Shown one piece after another: positions 63,555-64,000 of a DNA stretch of 64,000 nucleotides (the first letter of the stretch is position 1; each line of letters opens with the position of its first letter). The position numbers were made by a program, and so were the translations under genes. Under the pieces are notes generated by a model. That model made no database searches, had not been told where the DNA came from, and worked only from the letters and a program-made list of their open reading frames with translations. Source of the stretch: an uncultured Alphaproteobacteria bacterium (GTDB lineage Bacteria; Pseudomonadota; Alphaproteobacteria; RF32; CAG-239); the NCBI GenBank assembly GCA_910576955.1, contig CAJTJB010000001.1:248001-312000 (forward strand), read 5' to 3'.

Positions 63555-64000
63555 ATGAAAGTTACATTATCAGGCAAACAGGTTGATATTAGCGATAAAT
63601 TGCGTAAACACGTTGAAGACACTGTCAGCGTTTCGGTGGAAAAATACTTTAGCGCGCCTATCAGCTGCTCGGTTGCTTTTTCAAAAGAAGGGGAAGAGTT
63701 TGGAGCGGAAATTACCGTTCATCCGGCGAAAAACGTTGTTTTGAAAGGTTCGGGCGCTGCGGCTGATCCGTACTCCGCTTTTGATAATGCTAACGAGCAC
63801 ATTGCGACTCGTCTGCGCCGCCACAAAACCAAATTAAGCGCTCACAAGAGCAAAGTCGGTTTGGCTGAATTGGCTTATTCTGCCGTTTTGCCGTTGGTTG
63901 AGCAGAATGACGAAGTTGACGTTAACGTTGACGCACCGCTGACAATTGCCGAAACAGATGCTAACATTCCGGTTTGCACCGTGAGCGAGGCCGTTATGTA
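63555..64000 (+). CDS. hpf: Ribosome hibernation promoting factor, long form, N-terminal part
   Basis: 148 codons are present before the window ends. MKVTLSGKQVDISDKLRKHV and KYFSAPISCSVAFSKEG are the HPF/RaiA fold, and AFDNANEHIATRLRRHKTKL the basic helix contacting 16S rRNA. A linker follows, so the long (two-domain) form is likely, with its dimerisation domain beyond the edge. Stops translation by pairing 70S ribosomes in stationary phase. ATG follows GAAGGGATATGAG. Confidence 0.9.
   Translation, partial: MKVTLSGKQVDISDKLRKHVEDTVSVSVEKYFSAPISCSVAFSKEGEEFGAEITVHPAKNVVLKGSGAAADPYSAFDNANEHIATRLRRHKTKLSAHKSKVGLAELAYSAVLPLVEQNDEVDVNVDAPLTIAETDANIPVCTVSEAVM

Overview
The window looks like chromosomal core DNA of an AT-rich, Gram-negative alphaproteobacterium. 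The lineage markers are a GcrA cell-cycle regulator, a DUF2155 protein, an alphaproteobacterial-type DNA polymerase III chi subunit, the hflK-hflC-htrA-holC order, a 41-residue L36 and a single long RelA/SpoT enzyme. A complete outer-membrane biogenesis set (kdsD, lptC/A, lptB, lptE, lgt, MCE/MlaD proteins, MlaC, AsmA) shows an LPS-bearing envelope. Many products are orphan secreted or membrane proteins. That would fit an uncultured, possibly host-associated group, but this is inference. I saw no mobile element, CRISPR array, rRNA or tRNA.

Layout. 1-4.1 kb: start of ruvX (minus), a MltB-type lytic transglycosylase, and a nucleoside-salvage operon cdd-pnp-deoA (minus). 4.1-16 kb: a 1734-residue AsmA-family protein, a GalU-like nucleotidyltransferase, a DUF3137 protein, a SpmA-SpmB fusion, dtd, two secreted orphans and two small conserved proteins. 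16-19.3 kb: lgt, a membrane protein with a degenerate GGDEF domain, queA. 19.4-22 kb: an 842-residue repeat-bearing orphan. 22-24.5 kb: gap-pgk, separated by a branched hairpin. 24.5-29.6 kb: a gene-poor stretch, an outer-membrane beta-barrel, a UGM-like flavoprotein with a GT-C glycosyltransferase, and MlaC. 29.7-34.4 kb: leuS-lptE-holA-orphan operon. 34.4-37.1 kb: clpX, clpP and a lone VirB8-like protein (minus). 37.2-42.4 kb: a TolC-like lipoprotein with an Ig-like tail, a GT-C protein, then two MCE proteins and DUF2155 (minus). 42.5-46.5 kb: a GldA/GldFG-like ABC exporter operon. 46.5-54.1 kb: ettA, an orphan, rpmJ, acpS-DUF2062-rsh, rpoZ with a long acidic tail, an orphan. 54.2-60.3 kb: gcrA, a methyltransferase, mrp, then hflK-hflC-htrA-holC. 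60.4-64 kb: kdsD, an lptC-lptA fusion, lptB, and the start of a long hpf.

Genes are packed tightly. Several convergent pairs share or nearly share stop codons, and operons often use overlapping start/stop codons. Good sigma70-type promoters and intrinsic terminators can be read directly at several places. The most unusual items are the LptC-LptA fusion, the solitary VirB8-like protein divergent from a TolC-Ig lipoprotein, the 842-residue DDFEIV-repeat protein, the acidic omega subunit, the permease-GldG fusion, and a GANTC methylation site placed between the -35 and -10 of gcrA itself. I found no clear evidence for an entirely new defence or mobile system here.
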